The notes beneath the pieces are model-generated. The model was given only the letters and a program-made list of their open reading frames with translations. It made no database searches and was not told the DNA's origin. From assembly GCF_041908905.1 (NCBI RefSeq), contig NZ_JAYREK010000005.1, positions 62,001 to 126,000 on the forward strand: a DNA stretch of 64,000 nt, given 5' to 3'. The first letter of the stretch is position 1, and every line of letters starts with the position of its first letter. This DNA is from Zoogloea sp041908905. Lineage in GTDB: Bacteria > Pseudomonadota > Gammaproteobacteria > Burkholderiales > Rhodocyclaceae. Of this stretch, positions 8,247 to 17,379 are shown one piece after another. The translations under genes and the position numbers were made by a program.

Positions 8247-9284
8247 ATGGTTTCTGACGTAAAAGTACGCCCGTACGAGGCGGGTGATGACGCGCGCTGG
8301 AACGCCTTCGTGTTCGGCTGCCCGGACGCGACCTTCTTCCACCGCATCGAGTGGCGAGGCATCATGGAAGGGGTGTTCCGCCATCGCACCCATTACCTGC
8401 TCGCCGAGCGCGACGGGCAGATTGTCGCGGTGCTTCCGCTGGTCGAGGTCAAGAGCCGCCTGTTCGGCCATGCCATGACCTCGCTGCCCTTCGCCGTGTA
8501 TGGCGGCATCGCCGGCACCGACGCCGAGGCCGTGGCGGCCCTCGACCAGGCCGCCGACGCCCTGTCGCGCAAGGCCGGGGTGCAGCACCTCGAATACCGC
8601 AATCTCGCTGAACGCCACCCCGAATGGCCGCGCCAGGAGGTCTACGTCACCTTCCGCAAGGAGATCCTCCCGGACGAAGAGGCCAACATGCTGGCGATCC
8701 CCCGCAAGCAGCGGGCGATGGTGCGCAAGGGCATCAAGAACGGGCTGGTCTGCGAGATCGACGCCAACGTCGACCGCTTCTTCGCGCTGTATGCCGACAA
8801 CGTGCTGCGCCACGGCACGCCGGCGCTGCCGAAACGTTTCTTTGAAACCCTGATGCGGGTTTTCGGGCAGGATTGCGAGGTGATGACCGTCCTGTCGCCC
8901 GAGGGCAAGCCCCTCTCCACCGTCCTGACCTTTTATTTCCGCGACGAAGTCCTGCCTTACTACGCCGGCGACGACCTGGCCGCGCGGGATCTGGCCGCCA
9001 ACGATTTCAAGTACTGGGAGCTGATGCGCCGCGCCTGCGCCCGGGGCTACAAGATCTTCGACTACGGCCGCAGCAAGGTCGGCACCGGCCCCTACAGCTT
9101 CAAGAAGAACTGGGGTTTCGAGCCGCAGCCCCTGTCCTACGAATACCGCCTCTACAAGCGCGACGAAGTGCCCCAGAACAACCCGCTCAACCCCAAGTAC
9201 CGGGCCTTCATCGCCATGTGGCGGCGCCTGCCCCTGGCCGTGGCCAACGCGATCGGGCCGCACATCGTCCGCAACCTCGGGTGA
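8247..9284 (+). CDS. FemAB-like N-acyltransferase, XrtA/PEP-CTERM associated
   Basis: This 345-residue protein has two tandem GNAT-like halves: VRPYEAGDDARWNAFVFGCP at the start, and the second half ending in FDYGRSKVGTGPYSFKKNWG. The latter is typical of FemAB/peptidoglycan-bridge-like proteins in exosortase loci. FemAB relatives transfer amino acids from aminoacyl-tRNA. Here the acceptor is presumably the exopolysaccharide or its sugar precursors, which is inference. The gene starts 15 nt after the deacetylase and ends 6 nt before a sugar transferase. Confidence 0.9.
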   Translation: MVSDVKVRPYEAGDDARWNAFVFGCPDATFFHRIEWRGIMEGVFRHRTHYLLAERDGQIVAVLPLVEVKSRLFGHAMTSLPFAVYGGIAGTDAEAVAALDQAADALSRKAGVQHLEYRNLAERHPEWPRQEVYVTFRKEILPDEEANMLAIPRKQRAMVRKGIKNGLVCEIDANVDRFFALYADNVLRHGTPALPKRFFETLMRVFGQDCEVMTVLSPEGKPLSTVLTFYFRDEVLPYYAGDDLAARDLAANDFKYWELMRRACARGYKIFDYGRSKVGTGPYSFKKNWGFEPQPLSYEYRLYKRDEVPQNNPLNPKYRAFIAMWRRLPLAVANAIGPHIVRNLG

Positions 9285-9290
9285 GCGCCG

Positions 9291-10535
9291 GTGGCAGACG
9301 ACCGCAGCCCGCTGCTCTACCTCGTTCATCGCATTCCTTTTCCGCCCAACAAGGGCGACAAGGTCCGCTCCTTCAACATCCTGCGTGAACTGGCCCGTCG
9401 GCACCGGGTCTTCCTCGGCACCTTCGTCGATCATCCGGACGACGAAGCCCACGTCGGCCGGCTCGCCGAATGGTGCGAGGCGAGCCACGTGGTGCGCCTC
9501 GACCCGCGCCTGTCGCGCGTCCTCAGCCTGCGCGGCCTCCTCGGCGGCGAGGCGCTCAGCCTGCCTTACTACCGCGATGCCGGCCTGATGCGCTGGGTGC
9601 GCGACGTGGTGGCCCGCCACGACATCCGGCAGGCGGTGGCCTTCTCCGGCCCGATGGCCCAGTACCTCGACGTGCCGGGCCTGACCCGGCGGGTGATCGA
9701 CTTCTGCGATCTCGACTCCGCCAAATGGACCCAGTACGCCCCCGATCACCGCTGGCCGATGTCCTGGCTGTACCGGCGCGAGGGGCGCAAGCTCCTCGAC
9801 TTCGAGCGCCGGGCCGCCGCCGCGAGCGACGCCAGCCTGTTCGTCACCGAGGCCGAGGCCAATCTCTTCCGGCAGGCCGCGCCCGAGGTGGCGGGGCGGG
9901 TCGGCGTGATGCAGAACGGCGTCGATTCGGAATATTTCAGTCCGGAGCACGGCTTCGACAACCCGTTCCCGCCGGGCGGGCCCGTGCTGCTGTTCACCGG
10001 CGCGATGGACTACTGGCCGAACATCGACGCGGTGGTGTGGTTTGCCGGCGAGCTGCTGCCCAAGGTGCGGCAGCATGTCCCTGACGCCCGCTTCTGGATC
10101 GTCGGCATGAACCCCGCGCCGGCGGTCCAGGCGCTGGCCGCCGAGGGCGTGGTGGTGACCGGCACGGTGCCCGACGTGCGCCCCTACCTGGCCCACGCCG
10201 ACGTGATCGTCACGCCCCTGCGGATCGCCCGCGGAATCCAGAACAAGGTGCTCGAGGCGATGGCCATGGCGCAGCCGGTCGTGATTTCCTCGGCATCCGC
10301 CACCGGTCTCGAGGCCACGCCGGGGCAGGACTGTGAGATTGCCCACAGTGGGGATGAATTCGTATCGCGTATCGTGGGCTTGCTCGCTGATGTAATATTG
10401 CGATGCAGCATGGGCGCCGCCGCCCGCAAGCGGGTCGTCACCCGTTATAGTTGGGGGGCCCATTTGTCAGCCCTCGAAAAATTGCTGGATGCCGCGCCCG
10501 AAACCGCCGCGCAGCCCCACCCGAAAGCGTCATGA
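9291..10535 (+). CDS. Sugar transferase, PEP-CTERM/EpsH1-associated (GT4-like)
   Basis: This 414-residue GT-B glycosyltransferase starts at GTG 9291. The N-terminal half has the PFPPNKGDKVRSF opening seen in this exosortase-linked family. The C-terminal half carries LLFTGAMDYWPN and TPLRIARGIQNKVLEAMAMA, the nucleotide-sugar-binding region of GT4 enzymes. It adds one sugar of the repeat unit at the cytoplasmic membrane face; donor and acceptor cannot be read from the sequence. Its end overlaps the next transferase by 4 nt (ATGA). Confidence 0.9.
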   Translation: MADDRSPLLYLVHRIPFPPNKGDKVRSFNILRELARRHRVFLGTFVDHPDDEAHVGRLAEWCEASHVVRLDPRLSRVLSLRGLLGGEALSLPYYRDAGLMRWVRDVVARHDIRQAVAFSGPMAQYLDVPGLTRRVIDFCDLDSAKWTQYAPDHRWPMSWLYRREGRKLLDFERRAAAASDASLFVTEAEANLFRQAAPEVAGRVGVMQNGVDSEYFSPEHGFDNPFPPGGPVLLFTGAMDYWPNIDAVVWFAGELLPKVRQHVPDARFWIVGMNPAPAVQALAAEGVVVTGTVPDVRPYLAHADVIVTPLRIARGIQNKVLEAMAMAQPVVISSASATGLEATPGQDCEIAHSGDEFVSRIVGLLADVILRCSMGAAARKRVVTRYSWGAHLSALEKLLDAAPETAAQPHPKAS

Positions 10536-11722
10536 CCGATTCCCGCCCCCTTGTGATCCATGTGGTTTTCAGCTTCGATGTCGGAGGCCTCGAGAACGGG
10601 ATCGTGAATCTGCTCAACCACATGCCGGCGGAGCACTTCCGGCACATGATCGTCGCGCTGACCACCTGTGCGCCCGGCTTCACCCAGCGTGTGCGCCGCA
10701 GCGACGTGGAGTTCGTGTCGCTGCACAAGCCGCCGGGCCATGGTTTCACGCTCTTTCCGGTGTTGTTCCGGATGTTCCGCGATCTGAAGCCGGCGATCGT
10801 GCATACCCGCAACCTCGCCGCCCTCGAGATGCTCGTGCCGGCCTGGCTGGCGGGCGTGCCGGTGCGCATCCACGGCGAGCATGGCTGGGACCACAACGAC
10901 CGCGAGGGCACCAACCGCAAGTACCAGCTGGTCCGCCGGGTCTATTCGGGGCTGGTGACCCGCTACGTGGCCCTGTCGCGCAAGATCCAGACTTACCTCC
11001 AGGACAAGGTGGGCATCGGGGCAGGGCGCATACGGCGCATCTGCAACGGCGTCGATGCCCGCCGGTTTTCCCCCGCCGCGGGGCGCCAGCCGCTGTCCGG
11101 CTCGCCGTTCAACGATCCGTCGCTGCGGGTGTTCGGCTCCGTGGGGCGCCTCCAGACCGTCAAGGGCCACGCCCACCTCATCCGTTCCTTCGCCGCCTTC
11201 GTGCGCGAGGACGCCGAGGCCGCGCGCGGGGCCCGCCTGGCGATCGTCGGCGGGGGCCCGCTCCATGCCGAACTCACCGCCCTCATCCAGGAAGAGGGGC
11301 TGGACGGCAAGGTCTGGCTGGCCGGCGAGCGCAGCGATGTTCCCGAGGTGATGCGCAGCTTCGACGTGTTCGTCCTGCCCTCCATCGCCGAGGGCATCTC
11401 CAACACCCTCCTCGAGGCGATGGCCTCGGGGCTGCCCGTGATCGCCACCGACGTGGGGGGCAACCCCGAGCTCGTCGATGCCGGGCGCACCGGCCTCCTG
11501 GCGCCCTCCGGCGACATCCCCAGGCTCGCGGCGGCGATGCGCCAGCTGTTCCACGCACCCGACGCGGCGGTCGAGATGGGGCGTGCGGGGAGGGCGCGTG
11601 TCCTCGCCGAGTTCAGCCTCGACGCCATGGTCGGTGCCTATCTCTCCCTCTATCGGGAGCTGGTCAGCGGTGTTTCCGCGCCGCGTGACCCCGCCGTTCA
11701 ATCCCGCAAAGCGCTTCCCTGA
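10532..11722 (+). CDS. Sugar transferase, PEP-CTERM/EpsH1-associated (second type, GT4)
   Basis: The 396-residue protein starts at ATG 10532, chosen because it overlaps the previous stop (ATGA) and begins at the conserved strand VIHVVFSFDVGGLENG. The frame is open further upstream, but that part lies inside the preceding gene. GT4 features are NGVDARRF near residue 175 and PSIAEGISNTLLEAMASGLP (EX7E-type motif) near 290-310. It is a partner of the preceding transferase in repeat-unit assembly; sugar specificity is unknown. Confidence 0.9.
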   Translation: MTDSRPLVIHVVFSFDVGGLENGIVNLLNHMPAEHFRHMIVALTTCAPGFTQRVRRSDVEFVSLHKPPGHGFTLFPVLFRMFRDLKPAIVHTRNLAALEMLVPAWLAGVPVRIHGEHGWDHNDREGTNRKYQLVRRVYSGLVTRYVALSRKIQTYLQDKVGIGAGRIRRICNGVDARRFSPAAGRQPLSGSPFNDPSLRVFGSVGRLQTVKGHAHLIRSFAAFVREDAEAARGARLAIVGGGPLHAELTALIQEEGLDGKVWLAGERSDVPEVMRSFDVFVLPSIAEGISNTLLEAMASGLPVIATDVGGNPELVDAGRTGLLAPSGDIPRLAAAMRQLFHAPDAAVEMGRAGRARVLAEFSLDAMVGAYLSLYRELVSGVSAPRDPAVQSRKALP

Positions 11723-11737
11723 AAGTAGAGACCATCC

Positions 11738-13666
11738 ATGTGCGGTATCGCCGGCCTTTTTGACACCCGCGGCAGGCGCGACTTCGATCGCGGCCTGATG
11801 CAGCGGCTCAACGACATCCAGTTCCATCGCGGCCCGGACGAGGGCGACATCTACCTCGAACCCGGCGTGGCGCTGGGGCATCGCCGACTCTCGATCATCG
11901 ATCTCTCCACCGGCCAGCAGCCGCTGTTCAACGAGGACGGTTCGGTGGCGGTCGTCTTCAACGGCGAGATCTACAACTACCAGGAGCTCGTGCCCGAGCT
12001 CGAGGCCCTCGGCCACGTCTTCCACACCCGCAGCGACACCGAGGTGATCGTCCATGCCTGGGAGTCGTGGGGCGAGGCCTGCGTGCAGCGCTTTCGTGGC
12101 ATGTTCGCCTTCGGCCTGTGGGACCGCAACCGCCAGACCTTCTTCATGGCCCGCGACCGGATGGGCGTCAAGCCCCTGTACTACGCGCTGCTCGACGACG
12201 GCACGCTGGTGTTCGGCTCCGAGCTGAAGGTGCTGATGCAGCACCCGGGCCTTGACCGGCGCATCGACCCCCATGCGGTCGAAGAATACTTCGCCCTCGG
12301 CTACGTGGCCGAGCCGCGCACCATCTTCCAGGGCGCGCGCAAGCTGCAGCCGGCCGAGACCCTGTGCATCCGCCGCGGCGAGCCGATCCCCGCGCCCCGC
12401 AGCTACTGGGACGTGCGCTTCTCCCTCGACAACCCCATGTCGGTGGGCGACGCCTGCGCCGAGCTCACCGAGCGCCTGCGGGAGTCCGTGCGCCTGCGCA
12501 TGATCTCCGACGTCCCCCTGGGCGCCTTCCTGTCCGGCGGCGTGGACTCCAGCGCGGTGGTGGCCACCATGGCGGGCATCTCCGGCGACCCGGTGAGCAC
12601 CTGCTCCATCGCCTTCGACGACCCGGCCTTCAATGAATCCGAGTTCGCCAAGATGGTGGCCGACCGCTACCACACCCGGCACTTCGTCGAGACGGTCAAG
12701 TCCGACGACTTCGACCTCATCGACACCCTCGCCGCGCTCTACGACGAGCCCTACGCCGACAGCTCGGCGATCCCCACCTACCGGGTCTGCCAGCTCGCCC
12801 GCAAGCACGTCACCGTGGCGCTGTCCGGCGACGGCGGCGACGAGACCTTCGGCGGCTACCGGCGCTACCGCATGCACCTGATGGAAGAGAAGATGCGCAG
12901 CGCCATGCCGGCGGGCATCCGCCGGCCGGTGTTCGGGCTGCTCGGCCGGGTGTATCCCAAGGCCGACTGGGCGCCGCGCGTGTTCCGCGCCAAGACCACC
13001 TTCCAGGCCCTGGCCCGCGACTCGGTGCAGGCCTACTTCCACTCGGTGTCGATCCTGCGCGACGACATGCGGCGCAACCTGTTCTCCAGCAAGTTCCGCG
13101 CGGAGCTGGCCGGTTTCAACGCCATCGAGGTGTTCCGCCGCCACGCCGCCAACGCCCAGACTGACGACCCCCTGGCGCTGATCCAGTACCTCGACACCAA
13201 GACCTACCTGGTCGGCGACATCAACACCAAGGTCGACCGCGCCAGCATGGCCCATTCCCTCGAGGTGCGCGAACCGCTGATGGACCACAAGCTGGTCGAG
13301 TGGCTCGCCACGCTGCCCTCCGACCTCAAGATCAAGGGCCAGGAGGGCAAGTATCTCTTCAAGAAGTCGATGGAGCCCTACCTCCCGCGCGACGTGCTGT
13401 ACCGCCCCAAGATGGGCTTCGCGGTGCCGCTGTCCCGCTGGTTCCGCGGCCCGCTCAAGCAGCGCGTGCGTGACGCCATCCTCGGCTCCACCCTCGCCGA
13501 AACCGGCATTTTCAACCGCGACTACCTCGAGCACCTGGTTGACGCCCACCAGTCCGGCGCCCGCGATTACAGCGCGCCGCTGTGGACCACCATGATGTTC
13601 GAAGCCTTCCTGCGAAACAGCCAGCGCCAGGCCAGCGTGCCCGCCGGCGTGGCAATGAGCCAGTAA
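11738..13666 (+). CDS. XrtA/PEP-CTERM-system amidotransferase (asparagine-synthase-like)
   Basis: The 642-residue protein starts MCGIAGLFD, with Cys2 as the class II glutamine amidotransferase nucleophile once Met is removed. A glutaminase domain (about 2-190, with NGEIYNY) precedes an ATP-pyrophosphatase domain carrying the PP-loop SGGVDSS (about 267-273). The length and context match the exosortase-associated amidotransferase family rather than AsnB of amino-acid metabolism. The likely reaction is ATP- and glutamine-dependent amidation of a carboxylate, such as a uronic acid in the polymer or its precursor. The substrate is inferred. The next gene starts immediately at the following base. 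Confidence 0.92.
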   Translation: MCGIAGLFDTRGRRDFDRGLMQRLNDIQFHRGPDEGDIYLEPGVALGHRRLSIIDLSTGQQPLFNEDGSVAVVFNGEIYNYQELVPELEALGHVFHTRSDTEVIVHAWESWGEACVQRFRGMFAFGLWDRNRQTFFMARDRMGVKPLYYALLDDGTLVFGSELKVLMQHPGLDRRIDPHAVEEYFALGYVAEPRTIFQGARKLQPAETLCIRRGEPIPAPRSYWDVRFSLDNPMSVGDACAELTERLRESVRLRMISDVPLGAFLSGGVDSSAVVATMAGISGDPVSTCSIAFDDPAFNESEFAKMVADRYHTRHFVETVKSDDFDLIDTLAALYDEPYADSSAIPTYRVCQLARKHVTVALSGDGGDETFGGYRRYRMHLMEEKMRSAMPAGIRRPVFGLLGRVYPKADWAPRVFRAKTTFQALARDSVQAYFHSVSILRDDMRRNLFSSKFRAELAGFNAIEVFRRHAANAQTDDPLALIQYLDTKTYLVGDINTKVDRASMAHSLEVREPLMDHKLVEWLATLPSDLKIKGQEGKYLFKKSMEPYLPRDVLYRPKMGFAVPLSRWFRGPLKQRVRDAILGSTLAETGIFNRDYLEHLVDAHQSGARDYSAPLWTTMMFEAFLRNSQRQASVPAGVAMSQ

Positions 13667-14872
13667 ATGCGCATCCTTCACGTTCTCGACCACTCGATCC
13701 CGCTGCATAGCGGCTACACCTTCCGTACCGCGGCGATCCTGCGCGAACAGCGCGCCCTCGGCTGGGAGACCTTCCATCTCACCTCGCCCAAGCAGGGCAA
13801 GACCGGAGCGCCCGTCGAGGACGTGGACGGGCTGCGCTTCCACCGCTCCGAGGTGCCGCCGCCCGGCCCGGCCGGGCTCAACGAGTGGCGCCTGATCCGC
13901 GCTACCGAAGCCCGCCTGCTGCAGCTGGCCCGCGAGCTGCGGCCCGACGTGATCCACGCCCACTCGCCGGTGCTCAACGCCATTCCGGCGATCCGCGTCG
14001 GTCGCAAGCTGGGGATTCCGGTGGTGTATGAGATCCGCGCCTTCTGGGAGGACGCCGCGGTCGATCACGGCACCACCTCCGAGGGCAGCCTGCGCTACCG
14101 CGCCACCCGCGCCCTCGAGACCTGGGCGATCAAGCGCGTCGACCACGTGTTCACGATCTGCGAGGGGCTGCGCCGCGACATCCTTGCCCGCGGCATCGCC
14201 GAATCGAAAGTCACCGTCATCCCGAACGCTGTCGATGTCGAGGGGTTCCAGCTCTCCGGCGCGCCGGATGACGCCCTCAAGGCCCGGCTGGGCCTGGCCG
14301 GCCGCACCGTGCTGGGTTTCGTCGGCTCGTTCTATGCCTACGAGGGCCTTGACCTGCTCCTCGACGCGTTTGCCGCGATGCACGCCAGCCAGCCCGACCT
14401 GCGCGTGCTGCTGGTCGGCGGCGGCCCCCAGGACGCCAATCTCAAGGCCCAGGCCGAGCGGCTGGGCATCGCCGGCAAGGTGGTGTTCACCGGCCGCGTG
14501 CCCCACGCCGAGGTGAGCCGCTACTACGACCTCATCGACCTGCTGGCCTACCCGCGCCACTCGATGCGCCTCACCGAGCTGGTCACCCCGCTGAAGCCCC
14601 TGGAAGCCATGGCCCAGGGCCGGATCTTCGTCGCGTCGGACGTGGGCGGCCACCGGGAGCTGATCCGCGACGGCGAGACCGGGCGGCTGTTCGCTGCCGG
14701 GCAGGTTCCGGCGCTGGTCGCCACCCTCCAGGACATGCTCGCCCACCGCGACCGCTGGCCCGCGATGCGTACCGCCGGCCGCCATTTCGTCGAGGACGTC
14801 CGCAACTGGAAGAACAGCGTCGCCAACTACAAGGCCGTCTATGCGCGGCTGGCGCTGAAGGCGGCGGCATGA
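13667..14872 (+). CDS. Exosortase A system-associated glycosyltransferase (GT4)
   Basis: This 401-residue GT-B enzyme starts directly after the amidotransferase stop. The opening MRILHVLDHSIPLHSGYTFR is characteristic of an exosortase-linked GT4 family well represented in Rhodocyclales. The C-terminal half has VIPNAVDVEGF, LLVGGGPQDANL and VTPLKPLEAMAQGR. It is predicted to extend the lipid-linked repeat unit. The stop overlaps the next gene by 4 nt (ATGA). Confidence 0.9.
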   Translation: MRILHVLDHSIPLHSGYTFRTAAILREQRALGWETFHLTSPKQGKTGAPVEDVDGLRFHRSEVPPPGPAGLNEWRLIRATEARLLQLARELRPDVIHAHSPVLNAIPAIRVGRKLGIPVVYEIRAFWEDAAVDHGTTSEGSLRYRATRALETWAIKRVDHVFTICEGLRRDILARGIAESKVTVIPNAVDVEGFQLSGAPDDALKARLGLAGRTVLGFVGSFYAYEGLDLLLDAFAAMHASQPDLRVLLVGGGPQDANLKAQAERLGIAGKVVFTGRVPHAEVSRYYDLIDLLAYPRHSMRLTELVTPLKPLEAMAQGRIFVASDVGGHRELIRDGETGRLFAAGQVPALVATLQDMLAHRDRWPAMRTAGRHFVEDVRNWKNSVANYKAVYARLALKAAA

Positions 14873-15963
14873 AATTCTCCGACCTCCGCATCGTCCTCGT
14901 GGGCCCCTTGCCGCCCCCCGCCGGCGGCATGGCCAACCAGACGCGCCAGCTCGGCGAGCTGCTGCGCCAGGAGGGCGCCCAGGTGGAGGTCGTGCAGGTC
15001 AATGCGCCGTACCGTCCGGCCTGGGCCGAGAAGCTCAAGGGCGTGCGGGCGCTGTTCCGGCTGGCGCCCTACGTGGCACACCTGTGGCGGGCCGCGGGAC
15101 GCGCCAACCTGATGCACGTGATGGCCAACTCGGGCTGGTCGTGGCACCTCTTCGCGGCGCCGGCGATCTGGATCGGCAGCCTGCGCGGCACGCCGGTGGT
15201 CGTCAATTACCGCGGGGGCGAGGCCGAACCCTTCCTGCGGCGCTCCGCCGATCGCGTGCGGGCGACGATGGGCCGCGCGGCAATGCTGGTCCTCCCCTCG
15301 GGCTTTCTGAAGGACGTCTTCGGGCGTTTCGGCATGGAAGGGCGGATCGTCTCCAACATCATCGACCTGTCGCGCTTCCGTCCGTCCGACCCGGGCCGTC
15401 GGCCGGCCGCCCACATCGTGGTGGCCCGCAACCTCGAAACCATCTACGGCATCGATACCGCGCTGCGCGCCTTCGCCCGCATCGCCGCGGCACGGCCCGA
15501 GGCGGTGCTGTCGGTGGCCGGCACCGGCCCCCAGGCCGGCGAGCTCCAGGCCCTCGCCCGGGAGCTGGGCGTGGCCGACAAGGTGCGCTTCACCGGGCGC
15601 CTCGACCGCGACCAGATGGCGGCGCTGTACCGCGACGCCGACCTCACCCTCAACCCGAGCCGGGTGGACAACATGCCCAACTCGGTGCTCGAGGCCCTGG
15701 CCAGCGGCGTGCCGACCGTGACCACCGACGTGGGCGGCATTCCGTACATCGTCGAGCATGACGTCACCGCGCTGATGGTGCCGCCCGACGATCCGCAGGC
15801 GATGGCCGAGGCGGCCTTGCGCTGTCTCAATGATCCCGGGCTGGCAGCCCGGCTGAGCCAGGCAGGGCAGGCCGACGTGCGCCGCTACGCCTGGTCGGCC
15901 GTCAGGAACGAACTGCTCGCCGCGTACGCCGATGCCAGCGCCGCGGCGCGGCGTCGCAAGTAG
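14869..15963 (+). CDS. Glycosyltransferase family 4 protein
   Basis: This 364-residue GT-B enzyme begins VGPLPPPAGGMANQTRQL, a glycine-rich acceptor-side loop typical of GT4. The donor half carries NPSRVDNMPNSVLEALASG near 262-280 (EX7E-like) and a DVGGIPYIVEHD segment. It is coupled to the preceding transferase by a 4-nt overlap and lies 11 nt before the CapK-like gene, so it belongs to the same transcript. Specificity is unknown. Confidence 0.88.
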   Translation: MKFSDLRIVLVGPLPPPAGGMANQTRQLGELLRQEGAQVEVVQVNAPYRPAWAEKLKGVRALFRLAPYVAHLWRAAGRANLMHVMANSGWSWHLFAAPAIWIGSLRGTPVVVNYRGGEAEPFLRRSADRVRATMGRAAMLVLPSGFLKDVFGRFGMEGRIVSNIIDLSRFRPSDPGRRPAAHIVVARNLETIYGIDTALRAFARIAAARPEAVLSVAGTGPQAGELQALARELGVADKVRFTGRLDRDQMAALYRDADLTLNPSRVDNMPNSVLEALASGVPTVTTDVGGIPYIVEHDVTALMVPPDDPQAMAEAALRCLNDPGLAARLSQAGQADVRRYAWSAVRNELLAAYADASAAARRRK

Positions 15964-15974
15964 GAACCAGAAAA

Positions 15975-17327
15975 ATGTCCGATCTGTATACCCGATTCGT
16001 CTCGAACGTCGTCTTTCCGCTCCAGGAGCGCCTCAAGAAGCACGACACCGTCGCCGTGCGCGACCGGATGGAAGCGTCCCAGTGGTGGCCCCGGGAACGC
16101 ATCATCGAACAGCAGACGGAGCGGCTGAGGGGCTTCCTGGGCGACATCGGCACCCACGTGCCGTACTACCGCGAACTCTTCGCGCGCACCGGCTTCGATC
16201 CGCGCCAGGTGCGCGGCACGGCCGACCTGCAGGCGCTGCCCTTCCTCACCAAGTCGGTGATCAAGCAGAACAGCGACGCCCTGCGCGCCGCCGACGCCCG
16301 CGGGCTGGCCCGGTTCAACACCGGCGGCTCCAGCGGCGAGCCGCTGATCTTCTTCATCGGCACCGAGCGCGTCACCCACGACGTGGCGGCCAAATGGCGC
16401 GCCACCCGCTGGTGGGACGTGGACATCGGCGACCCCGAGATCGTGGTGTGGGGCTCGCCGATCGAGCTCGGCACCCAGGACAAGGTCCGCCTGATCCGTG
16501 ACCGGCTGATGCGCACCGAGCTGCTGCCGGCCTTCGAGATGTCCGACGCCAAGGTCGAGGGCTTCATCGCGCGCATCCGGGAGGCGCGCCCGCGCATGGT
16601 GTTCGGCTACCCGTCGGCGATCAGCCACATCGCCGGCTACGCCGAGAAAAAAGGCATTCGCCTCGACGACCTCGGCGTGAAGGTGGTCTTCGTGACCTCC
16701 GAGCGTCTCTACGACCACCAGCGCGAGATCATCAGCCGGCTCTTCGCCTGCCCGGTGGCCAACGGCTACGGCGGGCGCGACGCCGGCTTCATTGCCCATG
16801 CCTGTCCGTCGGGCTCGATGCACATCACCGCCGAGGACATCATCGTCGAGATCATCGACGGGGAAGGGCGGGTCCAGCCGCCGGGCGTGTCCGGCGAGAT
16901 CGTCGTGACGCATCTCGCGACCCGCGACTATCCGTTCGTGCGTTATCGCACGGGTGATGTCGGTGTCCTGAGTGAAGATCCTTGCCCCTGCGGCCGCGGT
17001 CTGCCGGTTCTCAGCGAGATCCAGGGTCGCAGCACCGATTTCGTCATCGCCGCGGATGGCACCGTGATGCATGGCCTTGCGCTGATTTATGTTCTTCGGG
17101 ATATTCCGGGGGTGGCGTCCTTCAAGATCGTCCAGGAGACGACCGCGCTCACCACGGTGTTCGTCGTGCCGGGGCCGCTCTTCGAGGCAGCCGATGTCGG
17201 ACGCATCCAGGAGGGCCTCAAGCGGAGGCTGGGGGCGTCGGTGACGATCGACGTGAAGGTCGTCGACACGGTGCCGGCGGAGGCGTCCGGAAAATTCCGG
17301 TATGTGACCAGTCGCGTCGCGGCCTGA
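15975..17327 (+). CDS. CapK/PaaK-like adenylate-forming enzyme (phenylacetate-CoA ligase family)
   Basis: This 450-residue member of the ANL superfamily has the ATP-binding loop NTGGSSGEPL near residue 115, an NGYGGRDAGF segment near 260, and the YRTGDVGVL plus CPCGRGLPVL region near 320-345. A small C-terminal domain ends the protein. True PaaK enzymes activate phenylacetate. CapK-type relatives in polysaccharide loci are thought to activate a carboxylate for attachment to the polymer. Paired here with an amidotransferase and a FemAB-like protein, it more likely modifies the exopolysaccharide than degrades aromatics, but this is inference. Confidence 0.85.
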   Translation: MSDLYTRFVSNVVFPLQERLKKHDTVAVRDRMEASQWWPRERIIEQQTERLRGFLGDIGTHVPYYRELFARTGFDPRQVRGTADLQALPFLTKSVIKQNSDALRAADARGLARFNTGGSSGEPLIFFIGTERVTHDVAAKWRATRWWDVDIGDPEIVVWGSPIELGTQDKVRLIRDRLMRTELLPAFEMSDAKVEGFIARIREARPRMVFGYPSAISHIAGYAEKKGIRLDDLGVKVVFVTSERLYDHQREIISRLFACPVANGYGGRDAGFIAHACPSGSMHITAEDIIVEIIDGEGRVQPPGVSGEIVVTHLATRDYPFVRYRTGDVGVLSEDPCPCGRGLPVLSEIQGRSTDFVIAADGTVMHGLALIYVLRDIPGVASFKIVQETTALTTVFVVPGPLFEAADVGRIQEGLKRRLGASVTIDVKVVDTVPAEASGKFRYVTSRVAA

Positions 17328-17379
17328 TCCTTTTGAGTCCATCCTTTGGCGGAGCTGATGATTGTGTGGGGCGATGTGA

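Noticed and set aside
10445..14785. Very long open frame (over 1400 codons) on the - strand opposite the glycosyltransferase/amidotransferase genes
   Set aside because: It mirrors GC-rich codons of well-supported + strand genes, gives a His/Gly/Arg/Ala-rich non-protein-like sequence, and matches no family. The same applies to long antisense frames at 1469-3199, 8229-10463, 17389-20349, 50330-54388 and 56246-59407.
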